The translations under genes and the position numbers were made by a program. From positions 1-45,974 of the forward strand of contig NZ_DAIDMN010000003.1 of assembly GCF_027448985.1 (NCBI RefSeq): a DNA stretch of 45,974 nt, read 5' to 3'. The number at the start of each line of letters is the position of its first letter. The stretch's first letter is position 1. The notes beneath the pieces are model-generated. The model was not told the origin of the DNA. It searched no databases and saw only the letters and a list, made by a program, of their open reading frames with translations. This document shows, piece by piece, positions 9,170 through 19,710 of this stretch. Origin of the DNA: Sulfurihydrogenibium sp. (GTDB lineage: Bacteria > Aquificota > Aquificia > Aquificales > Hydrogenothermaceae).

Positions 9170-10288
9170 ATGGAAACGGTAGTTTTTGAGAATAGAAGTA
9201 AAAACAACTACCTACAGGCCGTTTTGTTTAGTACTCTTATTTTGGTCTTTGTAGGTGGGTCGGTAGCTTTGGCTATACTTAGTGGTAAGGTTAGTAATGT
9301 TCTTGTATTTCAGATATCCGGATTTATCTATGGTCTTTCTGCCTTGATGTATATTTTTCAGTTTTTCTTTAAAAATGAGAATGTTGGGAAAGTAGGGACT
9401 TTGTTTGCTTTTCTTGGATGGCTTACTCAAACCGTAGGACTTTTTTTAAGAGGTTTAGAGTCTTACTATATGGGTATTTTCCATCCACCTTGGACAAACC
9501 TTTATGAGTCTTTGATGTTTTTCCCTTGGCTTGCGGTAGGTTTATACCTTTATATAGAAAGAGAGTATAAAACAAAGGTAATTGGAACATTTTTTATGCC
9601 TATAGTTGCGTTTTTGGTTATATGGGGACATAAGTTCAATACGGATATTAATCCTCTTGTTCCGGCTTTAAGGAGCTACTGGCTTTATCTTCACGTGCTG
9701 GCTTCCTTTGTTGGATATGCAGGATTTACAGTTTCTTTTGGAGCATCCTTTGCATACCTAATAAAGCATAACTTTAATAAAGAGGTAGAAGTAAAATCCG
9801 TTTATTATTTGGGTTTTGTTTTCTTTTTAGTACTCTCCGGAATATTTGGATACCTTACCTTAACAGGAGCAAAAGATATTAAAACAATGATGTTTGGAGT
9901 TATTTTTATTTTATCTTTACTTGGTCTTTTGTACTTTGCGGTTTATGTTTTAAAACCTATTGGAAAAGTTTTACCATCTGAAAATATTCTTTCTGAAATT
10001 GCATTTAAAGCTGTTGCTATATCTTTTCCTATATGGACTGCTTCTATAATGCTTGGTGGAGCTTGGGCTAACGAAGCTTGGGGAAGTTATTGGAGCTGGG
10101 ACCCAAAAGAAACATGGGCTTTAATCGTTTGGTTATTTTTTGCTGCATACATTCATGGTAGAACAATTGGAAAATGGAAAGGAACAACATCTTCTTGGAT
10201 AGTTGTAGCCGGATTTATAATGCTTTTGATATGTTATTTCGGTGTAAATCTCTACTTCCCTGGACTTCATAGTTATGCAACGGAGTAA
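9170..10288 (+). CDS. ccsA: CcsA/ResC-like cytochrome c biogenesis (haem handling) protein
   Basis: 372 residues with many membrane segments. The tryptophan-rich haem-handling signature WGSYWSWDPKETWALIVW lies near residues 305-322, with the family-typical VNLYFPGLHSYATE at the end. This is the CcsA/CcsB-type component of system II cytochrome c maturation, which presents haem at the outer face of the membrane to apocytochromes. The usual partner (Ccs1/ResB) is not in the window. It is preceded by a good AGGAGG site and its own promoter and followed by a convergent terminator. Confidence 0.88.
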   Translation: METVVFENRSKNNYLQAVLFSTLILVFVGGSVALAILSGKVSNVLVFQISGFIYGLSALMYIFQFFFKNENVGKVGTLFAFLGWLTQTVGLFLRGLESYYMGIFHPPWTNLYESLMFFPWLAVGLYLYIEREYKTKVIGTFFMPIVAFLVIWGHKFNTDINPLVPALRSYWLYLHVLASFVGYAGFTVSFGASFAYLIKHNFNKEVEVKSVYYLGFVFFLVLSGIFGYLTLTGAKDIKTMMFGVIFILSLLGLLYFAVYVLKPIGKVLPSENILSEIAFKAVAISFPIWTASIMLGGAWANEAWGSYWSWDPKETWALIVWLFFAAYIHGRTIGKWKGTTSSWIVVAGFIMLLICYFGVNLYFPGLHSYATE

Positions 10289-10314
10289 AACACTTTCCAA
10301 AATCCTTATGAACG

Positions 10315-10344
10315 ACACGAAAAAACCCCTGTATTACAGGGGTT
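10315..10344 (-). terminator. rho-independent terminator between ccsA and ispD
   Basis: Stem ACCCCTGTA / TACAGGGGT. Read on the minus strand the stem is followed by a run of T (complement of the A-run at 10319-10325), fitting termination of the ispD transcript. On the plus strand the tail is weaker but could also stop ccsA. Confidence 0.8.
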
Positions 10345-10418
10345 GTTAATAACTTTCATGATTGCTGAATATTCGTTAATCTAAAGTGAAAGGAAAAGCG
10401 TAAATTTACCATTTCAAA

Positions 10419-11078
10419 CTAACCTTGTTGCATACTGATTAAAGCCTCTGCTAATTTTATGTCTTGGGGATAGGTAATCTTAAAATTTAGAAAACTTCCT
10501 TCATTTACCGTTATCTTAAAACCTTCCTTCTCCATCAGTGCAGAATCATCTGTTGCTAAAAAATTTTCCGATAAAGCTTTTTGATGGGAGTAAAGTAGTT
10601 TTTTATAATCAAAAGTTTGTGGTGTTTGTACTATGTAAATAAAATCTCTATTCAAAGTTTTTATAACCTTTTTGTCGCAAACTTCCTTTATAGTGTCTCT
10701 TGATTTGTATGCTGTAATAGAACCATCCCATCCGAATTTAACGTTTTGTATTCCATCTAAAAACATCTTTTTTGTTGCAAAGGGTCTTGCGGTGTCGTGA
10801 ATAATCACGATATCACATCTTTCAAGTTGTAAAAGACCGTTGTAAACGGAGTACTGTCTTTCTTTTCCACCACAAACTTTTTTAAACGGTTTATCAATTT
10901 TTATAGGAACATCTAAATCTTCTTTGGGCAAAACAATTACAACTTCATCTATTTCATCTATACTCTCAACAACTTCCAAGGAAAAATCTATAATCCTTTT
11001 GCCTTTTATACTCATAAACTGCTTTTTACTTCCAAACCTTGAACCACTTCCGGCTGCTAAAAGTATGCATCCTATCAT
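10419..11078 (-). CDS. ispD: 2-C-methyl-D-erythritol 4-phosphate cytidylyltransferase
   Basis: 219 residues. The nucleotide-binding start CILLAAGSGSRFGSKKQF and the motif IIHDTARPFA are diagnostic for IspD, as is TDDSALMEKEGF near the end. It transfers CMP to methylerythritol phosphate in the non-mevalonate isoprenoid pathway. Its first base overlaps the last base of the upstream P-type ATPase stop, so the two are co-transcribed. Confidence 0.93.
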   Translation of the reverse strand: MIGCILLAAGSGSRFGSKKQFMSIKGKRIIDFSLEVVESIDEIDEVVIVLPKEDLDVPIKIDKPFKKVCGGKERQYSVYNGLLQLERCDIVIIHDTARPFATKKMFLDGIQNVKFGWDGSITAYKSRDTIKEVCDKKVIKTLNRDFIYIVQTPQTFDYKKLLYSHQKALSENFLATDDSALMEKEGFKITVNEGSFLNFKITYPQDIKLAEALISMQQG

Positions 11079-13216
11079 TAGTAAGCCTTTACTCTCAAAG
11101 AGTTTCCTATAACAAACACACTACTCAAAACCATGGCAAGGGCAGCAAATATTGGATTTAGTTGTCCTGTTATAGCTAAACCCATACCTATGATGTTGTA
11201 GATGAAAGCCCAAAATATGTTTGTGTATATCACCCTTTTTACTTTTCTTGATAGGATAATTATAAGTGGTATTTTCCTCAAATCGTCACTTATAAGGCTT
11301 ATAGATGCTGATTCTCTTGTAAGGTCTGTTCCACAACCCATAGCTATACCTATATCTGCGGCTGTCAGTGCTGGAGCGTCGTTTATTCCATCTCCAACCA
11401 TTGCAACAACTTTTCCTTTTGATTTTTCTTCTTGAATTGCTTTTAGTTTATCTTCTGGCAGTAGATTTGCTCTTACGTCATCTATTTCCAACTCTTTTTT
11501 TAGTACATTCGCAAAGTATTGGCTATCGCCTGTAAGTATGCCTACTTCTATGTTTATTGACTTTAACGCATCTATTGCAACCTTAGCTTCAGGTCGAATA
11601 CTTTGAGTGAAAGAAACAAATCCTAAAACCTGACTTTTGTCTGATAAAAATGTAATTATCTCTCCATTCTCTATCGCTTTTTCTTTCATCTTTTTTAATT
11701 CTTCATCTAACTCTACATTAAACTGTTTTAAAAACTCTTGGCTTCCAAGGATATACTCTTTACCTTCTACTTTTCCACTTACTCCAAATCCAAAGTGAAC
11801 TTTAAAATCTTCAACTTTCAACTCTTTACAGTCTTGACAATCTTTTATGAAACTTTTTGCCAAAGGATGCTCTGAGTTTTTTTCTAAGGAGTAAAAGATG
11901 TTCTTTGCCATATCATTCTTAAACCAAGTAGTTGAAACTTTCATAAATCTTTCCGTTATGGTTCCGGTTTTGTCAAAAAACACTTTTTTGACTGTTGAGA
12001 GTTTTTCTAAAATTTCTGCACTTTTTATTATGACTCCATCTTTCATCGCTTGTCCAAGTCCAAGCCATAAAGCAAGTGGAGCGCCAATACTAAATGCACA
12101 AGGACAAGATATAAGTAAAACGGACAATGATACTATCAAAGCTTTTTCAAATCCGGATTGAATGTACCAATATACAAAAGATGAGATTGCAAGAAAGAAA
12201 ACAATAGGTAAAAAGTAAAAGGCTATTCTGTCGGTAATTCTGTTGATTGGTGCTTTAGTGTTTCTTATCTGTTTCATTATCTCTATAAACCTGTTTAAAG
12301 TCCATTGAGATTGAGGTTTATCAACTTTTATTATAAATGTGCCATCCAATACTGTTGTTCCGGTATAAAGGTAATCTTTAGCTTTTTTTAAAACAGGTTT
12401 TATCTCACCTGTTAGTGTAGATTCATCAACATTTCCAATTCCTTCCAGTATAACACCATCGGCAGATACTTTTTCACCTGGACGTATTTTTACCAAATCT
12501 CCTACCTGAACTTCTTCAACAGGAACTTCAACCTCTTGACCATCTCTTACAACTGTTGCCTTTTTTGCTGTTAGGTCCATAAGCTGTTTCATAAAGTTAG
12601 AAGCTTTTACTCTTGACGAAGTCTCTAAATACCTTCCAAAGGTTACCAAAACGAGTATCATAGTTGCGGTTTCAAAGTATATAGCATTTTTACCAGTTAA
12701 AACAGAGTAAACTGATAGAAAGTAAGCAGAAAAAGAGCCAATCGCTATCAGTGTATCCGTGTTAAAGTTTAGAAGGTTCTCTTTTGAAAAAGAGTTTTTT
12801 AAAATGGGGATTCCTAAAAGAATCATAACTGGTGTAGAAAGGACTAGTATCACCCATTTTATAAATCCTGTAAATAAAAGCATCTCTCTATCGTTAGGGT
12901 CAACAAAATGGGAGCCGTATATGTACATGCTAAGCATCATTACAAGCATTGCTAAAAAGTATCCAAAACCAAATTTTCCCAAGAATGCTAAAGCTGTTCC
13001 TTCTTCACCTCTCAATCCAGTTGTTCTGTTTATAAGGTAACATCCAAAACAGCAAAAATCTTCCATCTTACCGTCTACTTCAAATTTCAAAGGTTTTCCG
13101 GTGATTGGTATTCCACATTGATAACATTCTGCATTTTTTTCTTCTGACAAAGACAAAGGACCACAAGAACATGAAATAGAAGGCTTAATTTCTATATTTT
13201 CCAAAGTTTGGACCAC
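11078..13216 (-). CDS. heavy-metal (probably Cu+) translocating P1B-type ATPase
   Basis: About 712 residues. An N-terminal Cys-rich region (CSCG, CYQCG, FCCFGC) resembles the YHS/TRASH-like metal-binding head of CcoI/FixI-type pumps. Membrane helices with CPC in SCPCAFS follow, then the phosphorylation motif DKTGT, HP in SEHPLAKS, and GDGINDAP. CPC implies transport of Cu+/Ag+. The head domain suggests a role in delivering copper for cbb3 oxidase assembly, which is inference. The track start is GTG with poor spacing. A TTG four codons in (13204) with AGGTGG upstream is an equally plausible start. Confidence 0.88.
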   Translation of the reverse strand: MVQTLENIEIKPSISCSCGPLSLSEEKNAECYQCGIPITGKPLKFEVDGKMEDFCCFGCYLINRTTGLRGEEGTALAFLGKFGFGYFLAMLVMMLSMYIYGSHFVDPNDREMLLFTGFIKWVILVLSTPVMILLGIPILKNSFSKENLLNFNTDTLIAIGSFSAYFLSVYSVLTGKNAIYFETATMILVLVTFGRYLETSSRVKASNFMKQLMDLTAKKATVVRDGQEVEVPVEEVQVGDLVKIRPGEKVSADGVILEGIGNVDESTLTGEIKPVLKKAKDYLYTGTTVLDGTFIIKVDKPQSQWTLNRFIEIMKQIRNTKAPINRITDRIAFYFLPIVFFLAISSFVYWYIQSGFEKALIVSLSVLLISCPCAFSIGAPLALWLGLGQAMKDGVIIKSAEILEKLSTVKKVFFDKTGTITERFMKVSTTWFKNDMAKNIFYSLEKNSEHPLAKSFIKDCQDCKELKVEDFKVHFGFGVSGKVEGKEYILGSQEFLKQFNVELDEELKKMKEKAIENGEIITFLSDKSQVLGFVSFTQSIRPEAKVAIDALKSINIEVGILTGDSQYFANVLKKELEIDDVRANLLPEDKLKAIQEEKSKGKVVAMVGDGINDAPALTAADIGIAMGCGTDLTRESASISLISDDLRKIPLIIILSRKVKRVIYTNIFWAFIYNIIGMGLAITGQLNPIFAALAMVLSSVFVIGNSLRVKAY

Positions 13217-13241
13217 CTCTTTTTATAAATTTCAAAAAATG

Positions 13242-13250
13242 TGTTAAAAT
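13242..13250 (+). promoter_or_regulatory. candidate extended -10 promoter for fabG operon
   Basis: TGTTAAAAT (TGn plus TAAAAT) lies in the gap between the divergent ATPase gene and fabG, about 37 bases before the fabG ATG. No clear -35. Confidence 0.4.
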
Positions 13251-13286
13251 ATTAAGTAATTTTTGCTATTTTGTAAAGAGGTATAG

Positions 13287-14027
13287 ATGATAGATTTTAA
13301 AGGTAAAACAGTTCTTGTAACAGGCTCTACAAGAGGGATAGGAAAAGCGATAGCTATTGCTTTTGCAAAAAATGGAGCTGATGTAATAATAACTGGAAGA
13401 GAAAGAGCTGCTGCTGAAACTTTGGCAAAGAATATAGAGAATGAGTTTGGTGTAAAGACTTTTGGTGTAAATTTTGATTTAGCTGGTGATATAGAAGAGT
13501 CTTTTAAAGAGATAACTCAGTGGTCCGGTGGAAAAATAGATATTCTCGTAAATAATGCTGGAATAACAAAGGATACTCTCTTTATTCGGATGAAACAGGA
13601 AGATTGGGATAGTGTTATAAACACAAATCTTACAGGGACATTTAAAATAACACAAGCGGTTGCCAAACTTATGATAAAACAAAGATACGGAAGAATAATC
13701 AACATAAGTTCTATAATAGGATTTATAGGGAATGTAGGACAGGTCAACTACTCTACAACGAAAGCCGGATTGATAGGCTTTACAAAATCTTTAGCAAAAG
13801 AGCTTGCATCAAGAAATATAACGGTCAACGCTGTTGCTCCGGGATTTATTGAAACCGATATGACAGCAAATCTACCAGCTGATATAGTGGAAAACTATCT
13901 AAAGCAGATACCTCTTGGTAGATTCGGTAAACCAGAAGATGTGGCTAACGTAGTTTTATTCCTTGCATCGGATATGGCAGGTTATATAACAGGTGAAACC
14001 ATTCACGTAAACGGTGGAATGTTTTAA
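13287..14027 (+). CDS. fabG: 3-oxoacyl-[ACP] reductase
   Basis: 246-residue classical short-chain dehydrogenase. TGSTRGIG (NADPH-binding), NNAG, then the catalytic Ser-Tyr-Lys in ISSIIG ... YSTTKAG are all present, with the usual GGMF C-terminus. It reduces beta-ketoacyl-ACP in type II fatty-acid synthesis. It is the first gene of a fabG-acpP-fabF-rnc run, a common bacterial arrangement. AGAGG precedes the ATG. Confidence 0.94.
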   Translation: MIDFKGKTVLVTGSTRGIGKAIAIAFAKNGADVIITGRERAAAETLAKNIENEFGVKTFGVNFDLAGDIEESFKEITQWSGGKIDILVNNAGITKDTLFIRMKQEDWDSVINTNLTGTFKITQAVAKLMIKQRYGRIINISSIIGFIGNVGQVNYSTTKAGLIGFTKSLAKELASRNITVNAVAPGFIETDMTANLPADIVENYLKQIPLGRFGKPEDVANVVLFLASDMAGYITGETIHVNGGMF

Positions 14028-14055
14028 AAAATTTTAAATATAGGAGGTTTTAGAG

Positions 14056-14289
14056 ATGTCAATTGAACAAAGAGTTAAGGAAATTATCGCAGACCAACTT
14101 GGTGTAGAGATGGAAAAAATCACTCCGGAAGCTAAATTCGTAGATGACCTTGGAGCTGACTCTCTTGACGTAGTAGAGCTTATAATGGCTTTTGAAGAAG
14201 AGTTTGGTGTAGAGATTCCAGATGAAGACGCGGAAAAGATAGCAACAGTTGGAGATGTTTTAAATTATATTAAATCAAAACAAGGGTAA
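14056..14289 (+). CDS. acpP: acyl carrier protein
   Basis: 77 acidic residues with [14 protein letters not shown]; the Ser in DSL is the phosphopantetheine attachment site. AGGAGG is well placed before the ATG. It carries the growing acyl chain and lies between fabG and fabF, its usual partners. Confidence 0.97.
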   Translation: MSIEQRVKEIIADQLGVEMEKITPEAKFVDDLGADSLDVVELIMAFEEEFGVEIPDEDAEKIATVGDVLNYIKSKQG

Positions 14290-14294
14290 GAAGG

Positions 14295-15539
14295 ATGAGA
14301 AGAGTCGTCGTAACCGGTCTTGGTGCTGTAACACCTATAGGTAACAACGTAAAAGATTACTGGGCAAACCTTGTAAATGGTGTCAGCGGTATAGATGTTA
14401 TAAAAAGATTTAATCCTGTTGAAATAGGTCTTCCGGTTATAATTGCCGGAGAAGTAAAAAATCTCAATCCGGAGCAGTTTTTAGATTCAAAAGAGCTAAA
14501 AAGGATGAGTGATTTTGTTAAATTTGCAGTTATAGCTGCAAAAGAAGCTATAGAAGACTCCGGATTGGACCTTGATAAAATTGATTTAAACAAGGCAGGT
14601 GTTATAGTCGGGACCGGTATCGGCGGCCTTCGGGACATTGAAGAACAGCAAAAGGTTGTTATGGAGAAAGGAGTTAAAAGAGTTTCTCCTTTCTTCATAC
14701 CATCCGGAATATCAAATATGGCAGCTGGGTACATATCTATCCAGTTTGGGTTTAAAGGACCTAACTCTTGTGTAGTTACAGCTTGTGCAACAGGAACCCA
14801 CTCTATTGGAGATGCCTTTAAGATAATCCAAAGAGGCGATGCTGATATTATGATTGCAGGTGGTACAGAATCTGCAATAACACCACTTGGAGTAGCAGGA
14901 TTTGCAAATATGAAAGCACTCTCTACAAGAAATGACCAACCTCAAAAAGCGTCAAGACCCTTTGATGCGGAAAGAGACGGATTTGTAATGGGTGAAGGAG
15001 CTGGAATATTAATCTTAGAAGAACTTGAGCACGCTAAAAAAAGAGGAGCAAAAATATACGCAGAAGTCGTTGGATATGGACTTACAGGAGATGCATACCA
15101 TATAACAGCACCTTGCTCCGATGCAGATGGAGCAAGAAGAGTTATAGAAATGGCTCTAAATGATGCAAGGGTTAATCCGGATGAAGTCCAGTATGTAAAC
15201 GCTCACGGAACTTCAACACCTTTAAACGACAAAATAGAAACTCTTGCATTAAAACTTGTGTTTAAAGACCACGCCTACAAACTAAAAATAAGTTCTAACA
15301 AATCTATGATAGGACACCTTTTAGGAGCAGCAGGAGCTGTTGAAGCCGTTGCAACGGTTTTAACCATAAAAGAAGGAATAATACCACCTACCATAAACTA
15401 CGAACATCCGGACCCAGATTGTGATTTAGATTACGTTCCAAACAAAGCAATAGATTATCCAGTGAAAGTGGCAATATCAAACTCTTTTGGCTTTGGTGGA
15501 ACAAACGGATGTTTAGTCTTCAAGGCTTATGAAGATTGA
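14295..15539 (+). CDS. fabF: 3-oxoacyl-[ACP] synthase II
   Basis: 414 residues. The catalytic Cys is in [10 protein letters not shown] and the two catalytic His are in [11 protein letters not shown] and [15 protein letters not shown]. This C-H-H triad with the length identifies a KAS II condensing enzyme, which elongates acyl-ACP with malonyl-ACP. It starts five bases after acpP with AGAAGG upstream, and its end overlaps rnc by 11 bases. Confidence 0.95.
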   Translation: MRRVVVTGLGAVTPIGNNVKDYWANLVNGVSGIDVIKRFNPVEIGLPVIIAGEVKNLNPEQFLDSKELKRMSDFVKFAVIAAKEAIEDSGLDLDKIDLNKAGVIVGTGIGGLRDIEEQQKVVMEKGVKRVSPFFIPSGISNMAAGYISIQFGFKGPNSCVVTACATGTHSIGDAFKIIQRGDADIMIAGGTESAITPLGVAGFANMKALSTRNDQPQKASRPFDAERDGFVMGEGAGILILEELEHAKKRGAKIYAEVVGYGLTGDAYHITAPCSDADGARRVIEMALNDARVNPDEVQYVNAHGTSTPLNDKIETLALKLVFKDHAYKLKISSNKSMIGHLLGAAGAVEAVATVLTIKEGIIPPTINYEHPDPDCDLDYVPNKAIDYPVKVAISNSFGFGGTNGCLVFKAYED

Positions 15540-16245
15540 AAATCCGGAATTTTTAGAAAGAGTTGAAAAGTTAGAAAAACTTCTAAATTATTCGTTTAAT
15601 GATAAGTCTTTACTTTTAGCAGCTATAACCCATAGGTCATTTGTTGCGGAGTATCCTAAAAAACTCAAAGATTACGAAGTTTTGGAATTTTTAGGAGATT
15701 CCGTTTTATCTTTGATAGTCAGTGAAATACTTATAAAACAGTTTCCAGATGCAAGAGAAGGAGATTTATCACAACTTAGGTCTTCCATTGTAAGTGAAGC
15801 TTACCTTTCCAAGTTAGCAAAAACTTTAAATTTAAGTAATTTTGTGTTGATTAGCAGAGGTGAGAAACTACAAAAAGGAGAAGAAAGAGAATCACTACTG
15901 TGTGATGTGTTTGAAGCGATATTCGGTGCTATATACATAGACGCCGGATACAAAATAGATGTTCCAAGAGATATTTTTAACAGCCTTTTTAAAGATAAAG
16001 TTTTAGAGGATATAAAAACGGAAAATATACCCAGAGACTACAAATCACTTCTTCAGATAGAAACTCAAAAAATTTATGGTAAAATACCAAAATACAAATT
16101 AGTCCATTCTGAAGGTCCAGAGCATGATAAAGTGTTTGTAGTTGAATGTCAGATAGATGATATAAAAACAACTGGAAAAGGAAAATCAAAAAAAGAAGCA
16201 GAAACACAAGCAGCAAAAGAAGCATTTAAAAAGATAAAGGAATAA
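15529..16245 (+). CDS. rnc: ribonuclease III
   Basis: 238 residues. The RNase III signature [13 protein letters not shown] is near residue 50, and acidic catalytic residues recur in [17 protein letters not shown] double-stranded-RNA-binding domain ends the protein ([18 protein letters not shown]). It cuts dsRNA in rRNA and mRNA processing. It overlaps the fabF end, so its translation is likely coupled. Confidence 0.95.
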   Translation: MKIENPEFLERVEKLEKLLNYSFNDKSLLLAAITHRSFVAEYPKKLKDYEVLEFLGDSVLSLIVSEILIKQFPDAREGDLSQLRSSIVSEAYLSKLAKTLNLSNFVLISRGEKLQKGEERESLLCDVFEAIFGAIYIDAGYKIDVPRDIFNSLFKDKVLEDIKTENIPRDYKSLLQIETQKIYGKIPKYKLVHSEGPEHDKVFVVECQIDDIKTTGKGKSKKEAETQAAKEAFKKIKE

Positions 16246-16249
16246 CAAA

Positions 16250-16978
16250 ATGAGACTTGGAGTAAACATAGACCACATAGCAACATTAAGAGAGGCAAGA
16301 AAAACAGTTGAGCCAGACCCTGTAAAAGGAGCTTTAATAGCTATTGAAGCCGGAGCAGACCAAATTACGTTACACCTTAGAGAAGACAGAAGACATATCC
16401 AAGATGAAGACCTTTTTAGATTGAAATGTGAGCTTAAAGACACTCAAATTCCAATAAATCTTGAAATGGCACCTACTTTGGAGATGAAAAACATCGCTTT
16501 GGAAGCTCTTCCAAATACAACCACATTGGTTCCGGAAAAAAGACAAGAGATAACCACAGAAGGTGGGTTAGATGTAGTATCTATGAAAGATTACCTAAAA
16601 GAGTATATAAGAGAACTAAAAGAGTCAGGAATCAAAGTAAGCCTTTTTATAGACCCGGATATTCAACAGATAGACGCGTCTTTGGAAGTAGGAGCAGATG
16701 CGGTTGAGATACACACAGGAGAGTATGCAAACGCTTATGGTAAAAATGTAGAAAAAGAGCTTGAAAGAATAAAAAAAGCTGCAAAGTATGCAAAAGAAAA
16801 AGGTTTAGCAGTTTATGCAGGACATGGTCTTAACTACGAAAATGTGGTTAACATTGCAAAGATAAAAGAGATAGAAGAACTAAATATAGGTCACTCAATA
16901 ATCGCAAATGCAATATTTTTAGGACTTTATCAAGCAGTCAAAAAGATGAAAGAGATAATAACAAACGCAAGAGGATAA
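16250..16978 (+). CDS. pdxJ: pyridoxine 5'-phosphate synthase
   Basis: 242 residues beginning [16 protein letters not shown], with [19 protein letters not shown] and [11 protein letters not shown], all PdxJ landmarks. The TIM-barrel enzyme condenses 1-deoxyxylulose 5-phosphate with 3-amino-2-oxopropyl phosphate in DXP-dependent vitamin B6 synthesis. It is five bases after rnc and four before glmS. Confidence 0.95.
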   Translation: MRLGVNIDHIATLREARKTVEPDPVKGALIAIEAGADQITLHLREDRRHIQDEDLFRLKCELKDTQIPINLEMAPTLEMKNIALEALPNTTTLVPEKRQEITTEGGLDVVSMKDYLKEYIRELKESGIKVSLFIDPDIQQIDASLEVGADAVEIHTGEYANAYGKNVEKELERIKKAAKYAKEKGLAVYAGHGLNYENVVNIAKIKEIEELNIGHSIIANAIFLGLYQAVKKMKEIITNARG

Positions 16979-16982
16979 AAGT

Positions 16983-18797
16983 ATGTGTGGAATAGTTGGG
17001 TATGTTGGATATAGGAAAGTAGTACCAGTTTTATTACATGGACTTCAAAGATTAGAGTACAGAGGGTACGACTCAGCCGGAATAGCTGTCTTAGATGAAG
17101 AAAAAGGGAAGATAATAGTTGAAAAAAAAGTTGGAAAAATAAAAGATTTACAAGAACATCTTTGGGGTAAAGATATAAAAGGAAGTATAGGAATAGCCCA
17201 TACAAGATGGGCAACCCACGGACCACCTTCTGTAGAAAACGCCCATCCACACACCAGTCAAAACGGTGAAATTGCTGTAGTTCACAACGGAATTATAGAA
17301 AATTACGCCCAGTTAAAAGAAGAACTTATAAAAAAAGGATACCAGTTTAAATCTCAAACAGATACGGAAGTAATAGCTCATCTACTTGAAGAGTACTACG
17401 AAGAGAATCTGCTTAACACAGTTTTGAAAGTTGCAAAAATGTTGGAAGGTGCTTATGCCATTGGTGTTATTTCCACATTAGAACCGGATAAAATCGTAGC
17501 TTTAAGAAAAGGAAGTCCGTTAATAGTAGGAATAGGAGAATATGAAAACTTCATAGCATCTGATATTCCGGCTGTTTTGGAATACACAAAAAAGTTTATA
17601 ACTCTTGATGATGAAGAGATAGCTGTTATCACAAAAGATAAAGTAGAAATCTACAACATAAACGGACAAAAAGTAGAAAAAAAACCGTTTACTGTAAATT
17701 GGGATATTGCAGCTGCTGAAAAAGGTGGTTATAAACACTTTATGTTAAAAGAAATTTATGAACAGCCAAAAACCATCACAGACACCATATCCGGATTTTT
17801 CTCAGATTTGAACAATCCGGTTTATCAGGAAATTAAAAACATAGAAAAAGTCGTTATAATAGCTTGTGGAACATCATACCATGCTGGACTTGTAGGAAAG
17901 TTTTGGGTTGAAAAATACGCAAAACTTCCTGTAATAGTAGATTACGCATCAGAATTTAGATACAGAGATTTTCCAGTTGATGAAAAAACACTTATAATAG
18001 CCATAAGTCAATCTGGAGAAACAGCAGATACAAGATTTGCAGCTATAGACTCAAAAAAGAAAGGAGCAAAAGTTTTATCCATTGTAAATGTAGTTGGGAG
18101 CTCTCTATCAAGAGAGAGTGACTTTGTAATATACACTTACTGTGGTCCGGAAATTGGTGTTGCTGCAACAAAAACCTTTACAGCACAACTTATAACTCTT
18201 CTTTTATTTGCAGTTAAATCCGGATTGGAAAGAGGATTTATAAGTGGTGATGAATTTGAAAAAATCCATAAAGATATATCTCACCTTCCAGTTTTAGTTA
18301 ACGAAATATTAAAACAGGACAAAAAAGTTGAGGAGATATCTTACAAGTATCACAATGCAAAAGACTTTCTGTTCCTTGGAAGAGGGTTAAACTACCCTAT
18401 TGCATTTGAAGGAGCACTAAAACTAAAAGAAATCTCCTATATACACGCGGAAGGTTATCCGGCAGGGGAGATGAAACACGGTCCAATAGCCCTTATAGAT
18501 GAAAATCTTCCGGTTGTATGTATAGCACCCAAAGACTCTCTTTATGAAAAGATGATATCAAATATACAAGAAGTAAAAGCAAGAAAAGGAATAGTTATAA
18601 CTATAACAGATTCTGATGACAAAGAAATTCTATCTCTATCGGACAACATAATAAAAATACCTACAGTTAACAATGAAAACTTATACCCAATAGTATCTGC
18701 AGTTCCACTTCAACTACTTGCATACCATATTGCGACAATATTAGGAAAAGATGTGGACCAACCAAGAAATCTTGCAAAAACGGTAACAGTGGAATAA
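16983..18797 (+). CDS. glmS: glutamine-fructose-6-phosphate aminotransferase (isomerizing)
   Basis: 604 residues. The N-terminal class II glutaminase domain starts at MCGIVGYVG, with Cys2 as nucleophile after Met removal, and holds THGPPSVENAHPH. Two SIS sugar-isomerase domains follow (ACGTSYHAG, SQSGETADT), and the typical RNLAKTVTVE C-terminus is intact. It makes glucosamine 6-phosphate for peptidoglycan and LPS. No glmS ribozyme-like leader is possible in the four-base gap to pdxJ. Confidence 0.96.
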   Translation: MCGIVGYVGYRKVVPVLLHGLQRLEYRGYDSAGIAVLDEEKGKIIVEKKVGKIKDLQEHLWGKDIKGSIGIAHTRWATHGPPSVENAHPHTSQNGEIAVVHNGIIENYAQLKEELIKKGYQFKSQTDTEVIAHLLEEYYEENLLNTVLKVAKMLEGAYAIGVISTLEPDKIVALRKGSPLIVGIGEYENFIASDIPAVLEYTKKFITLDDEEIAVITKDKVEIYNINGQKVEKKPFTVNWDIAAAEKGGYKHFMLKEIYEQPKTITDTISGFFSDLNNPVYQEIKNIEKVVIIACGTSYHAGLVGKFWVEKYAKLPVIVDYASEFRYRDFPVDEKTLIIAISQSGETADTRFAAIDSKKKGAKVLSIVNVVGSSLSRESDFVIYTYCGPEIGVAATKTFTAQLITLLLFAVKSGLERGFISGDEFEKIHKDISHLPVLVNEILKQDKKVEEISYKYHNAKDFLFLGRGLNYPIAFEGALKLKEISYIHAEGYPAGEMKHGPIALIDENLPVVCIAPKDSLYEKMISNIQEVKARKGIVITITDSDDKEILSLSDNIIKIPTVNNENLYPIVSAVPLQLLAYHIATILGKDVDQPRNLAKTVTVE

Positions 18798-18837
18798 AAT
18801 ATTTTAGATTTAGTTTTCAATAGATAAAAGGTTTGAG

Positions 18838-19611
18838 ATGAAAAAGGTTTTGAGTTTACTGTTGACTTTAATTCTTGGTATTAAAGTTTATGCAGGTGAG
18901 ATAACGGTTTATGCAGCTGCAGACCTTACTTACGCATTTGATGAGATACTTAAAGTTTACAAGCAAAAGTACCCACAGGATACCGTAAAAACTATTTTTG
19001 GTTCTTCCGGTAAAGGTTATACACAGGTTTTAAACGGTGCTCCTTATGATGTTTTCTTCTCTGCTGATATGAGTTATGTAGAAAAACTAAAACAGCAAGG
19101 ACTAACAGCATCTGACATTAAACCTTACGCAATAGGTAGAATAGTTTTATGGACAAGAAAAGACTCGGGAATAGATGTTTCAAAAGGTATTAATGTAGTA
19201 CTTGACCCAAAAGTGAAAAAGATAGCTATAGCAAACTGGGAACATGCTCCGTATGGCGTTGCTGCAAAACAGTGCCTTGAACATTACAAACTTTTTGATA
19301 AAGTAAAAGATAAACTTGTTTTAGGTGAAAATATCAGTCAAACTGCCCAATTTGTAGAAACAGGTGCAGCTGATATAGGGTTTTTAGCTCTTTCTATTGC
19401 AAAAAGTGATAAACTTCAAAAACAAGGCATATACTATCTCTTACCTGCAAATTGTCATAACGAGATAAAACAAGGTTATGCAATTCTAAAACATGCAACA
19501 AAAGACAAAGAGACCTTTGAAACGGCAAAGAGGTTTTATGAGTTCATACAGACCAATGAAGCAAGAAAAATATTTATAAAATACGGATTCGTCCTTCCGG
19601 GTGAAGATTGA
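18838..19611 (+). CDS. modA: molybdate ABC transporter periplasmic binding protein
   Basis: 257 residues with a cleavable signal (MKKVLSLLLTLILGIKVYA-GE). The ModA fold is shown by ITVYAAADLTYAFDEI, FGSSGKGYTQ and APYDVFFSAD, which line the oxyanion site. It delivers molybdate or tungstate to ModBC. In a thermophilic autotroph the likely users are molybdo- or tungsto-enzymes such as formate dehydrogenase. First gene of a mod operon. Confidence 0.92.
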   Translation: MKKVLSLLLTLILGIKVYAGEITVYAAADLTYAFDEILKVYKQKYPQDTVKTIFGSSGKGYTQVLNGAPYDVFFSADMSYVEKLKQQGLTASDIKPYAIGRIVLWTRKDSGIDVSKGINVVLDPKVKKIAIANWEHAPYGVAAKQCLEHYKLFDKVKDKLVLGENISQTAQFVETGAADIGFLALSIAKSDKLQKQGIYYLLPANCHNEIKQGYAILKHATKDKETFETAKRFYEFIQTNEARKIFIKYGFVLPGED

Positions 19612-19710
19612 TGATTCACTTTTTTGATACTGACTATATTGGTTAAAGTTACTATAGGTTCATCAGGAAAAACTAAAACAGCAGGGATTTGCAATCTCAG
19701 AGGATAACAA

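Noticed and set aside
10289-10418. Extra gene in the ccsA-ispD gap
   Set aside because: The 130 bases hold only the convergent terminator and AT-rich sequence without an ORF.
19612-19710. Possible small gene or riboswitch between modA and the di-TOBE gene
   Set aside because: A short open stretch (GSSGKTKTAG...) has no start or ribosome site, and the sequence shows no convincing conserved RNA structure; the weak GTGAA/TTCAC stem with T-run is too small.
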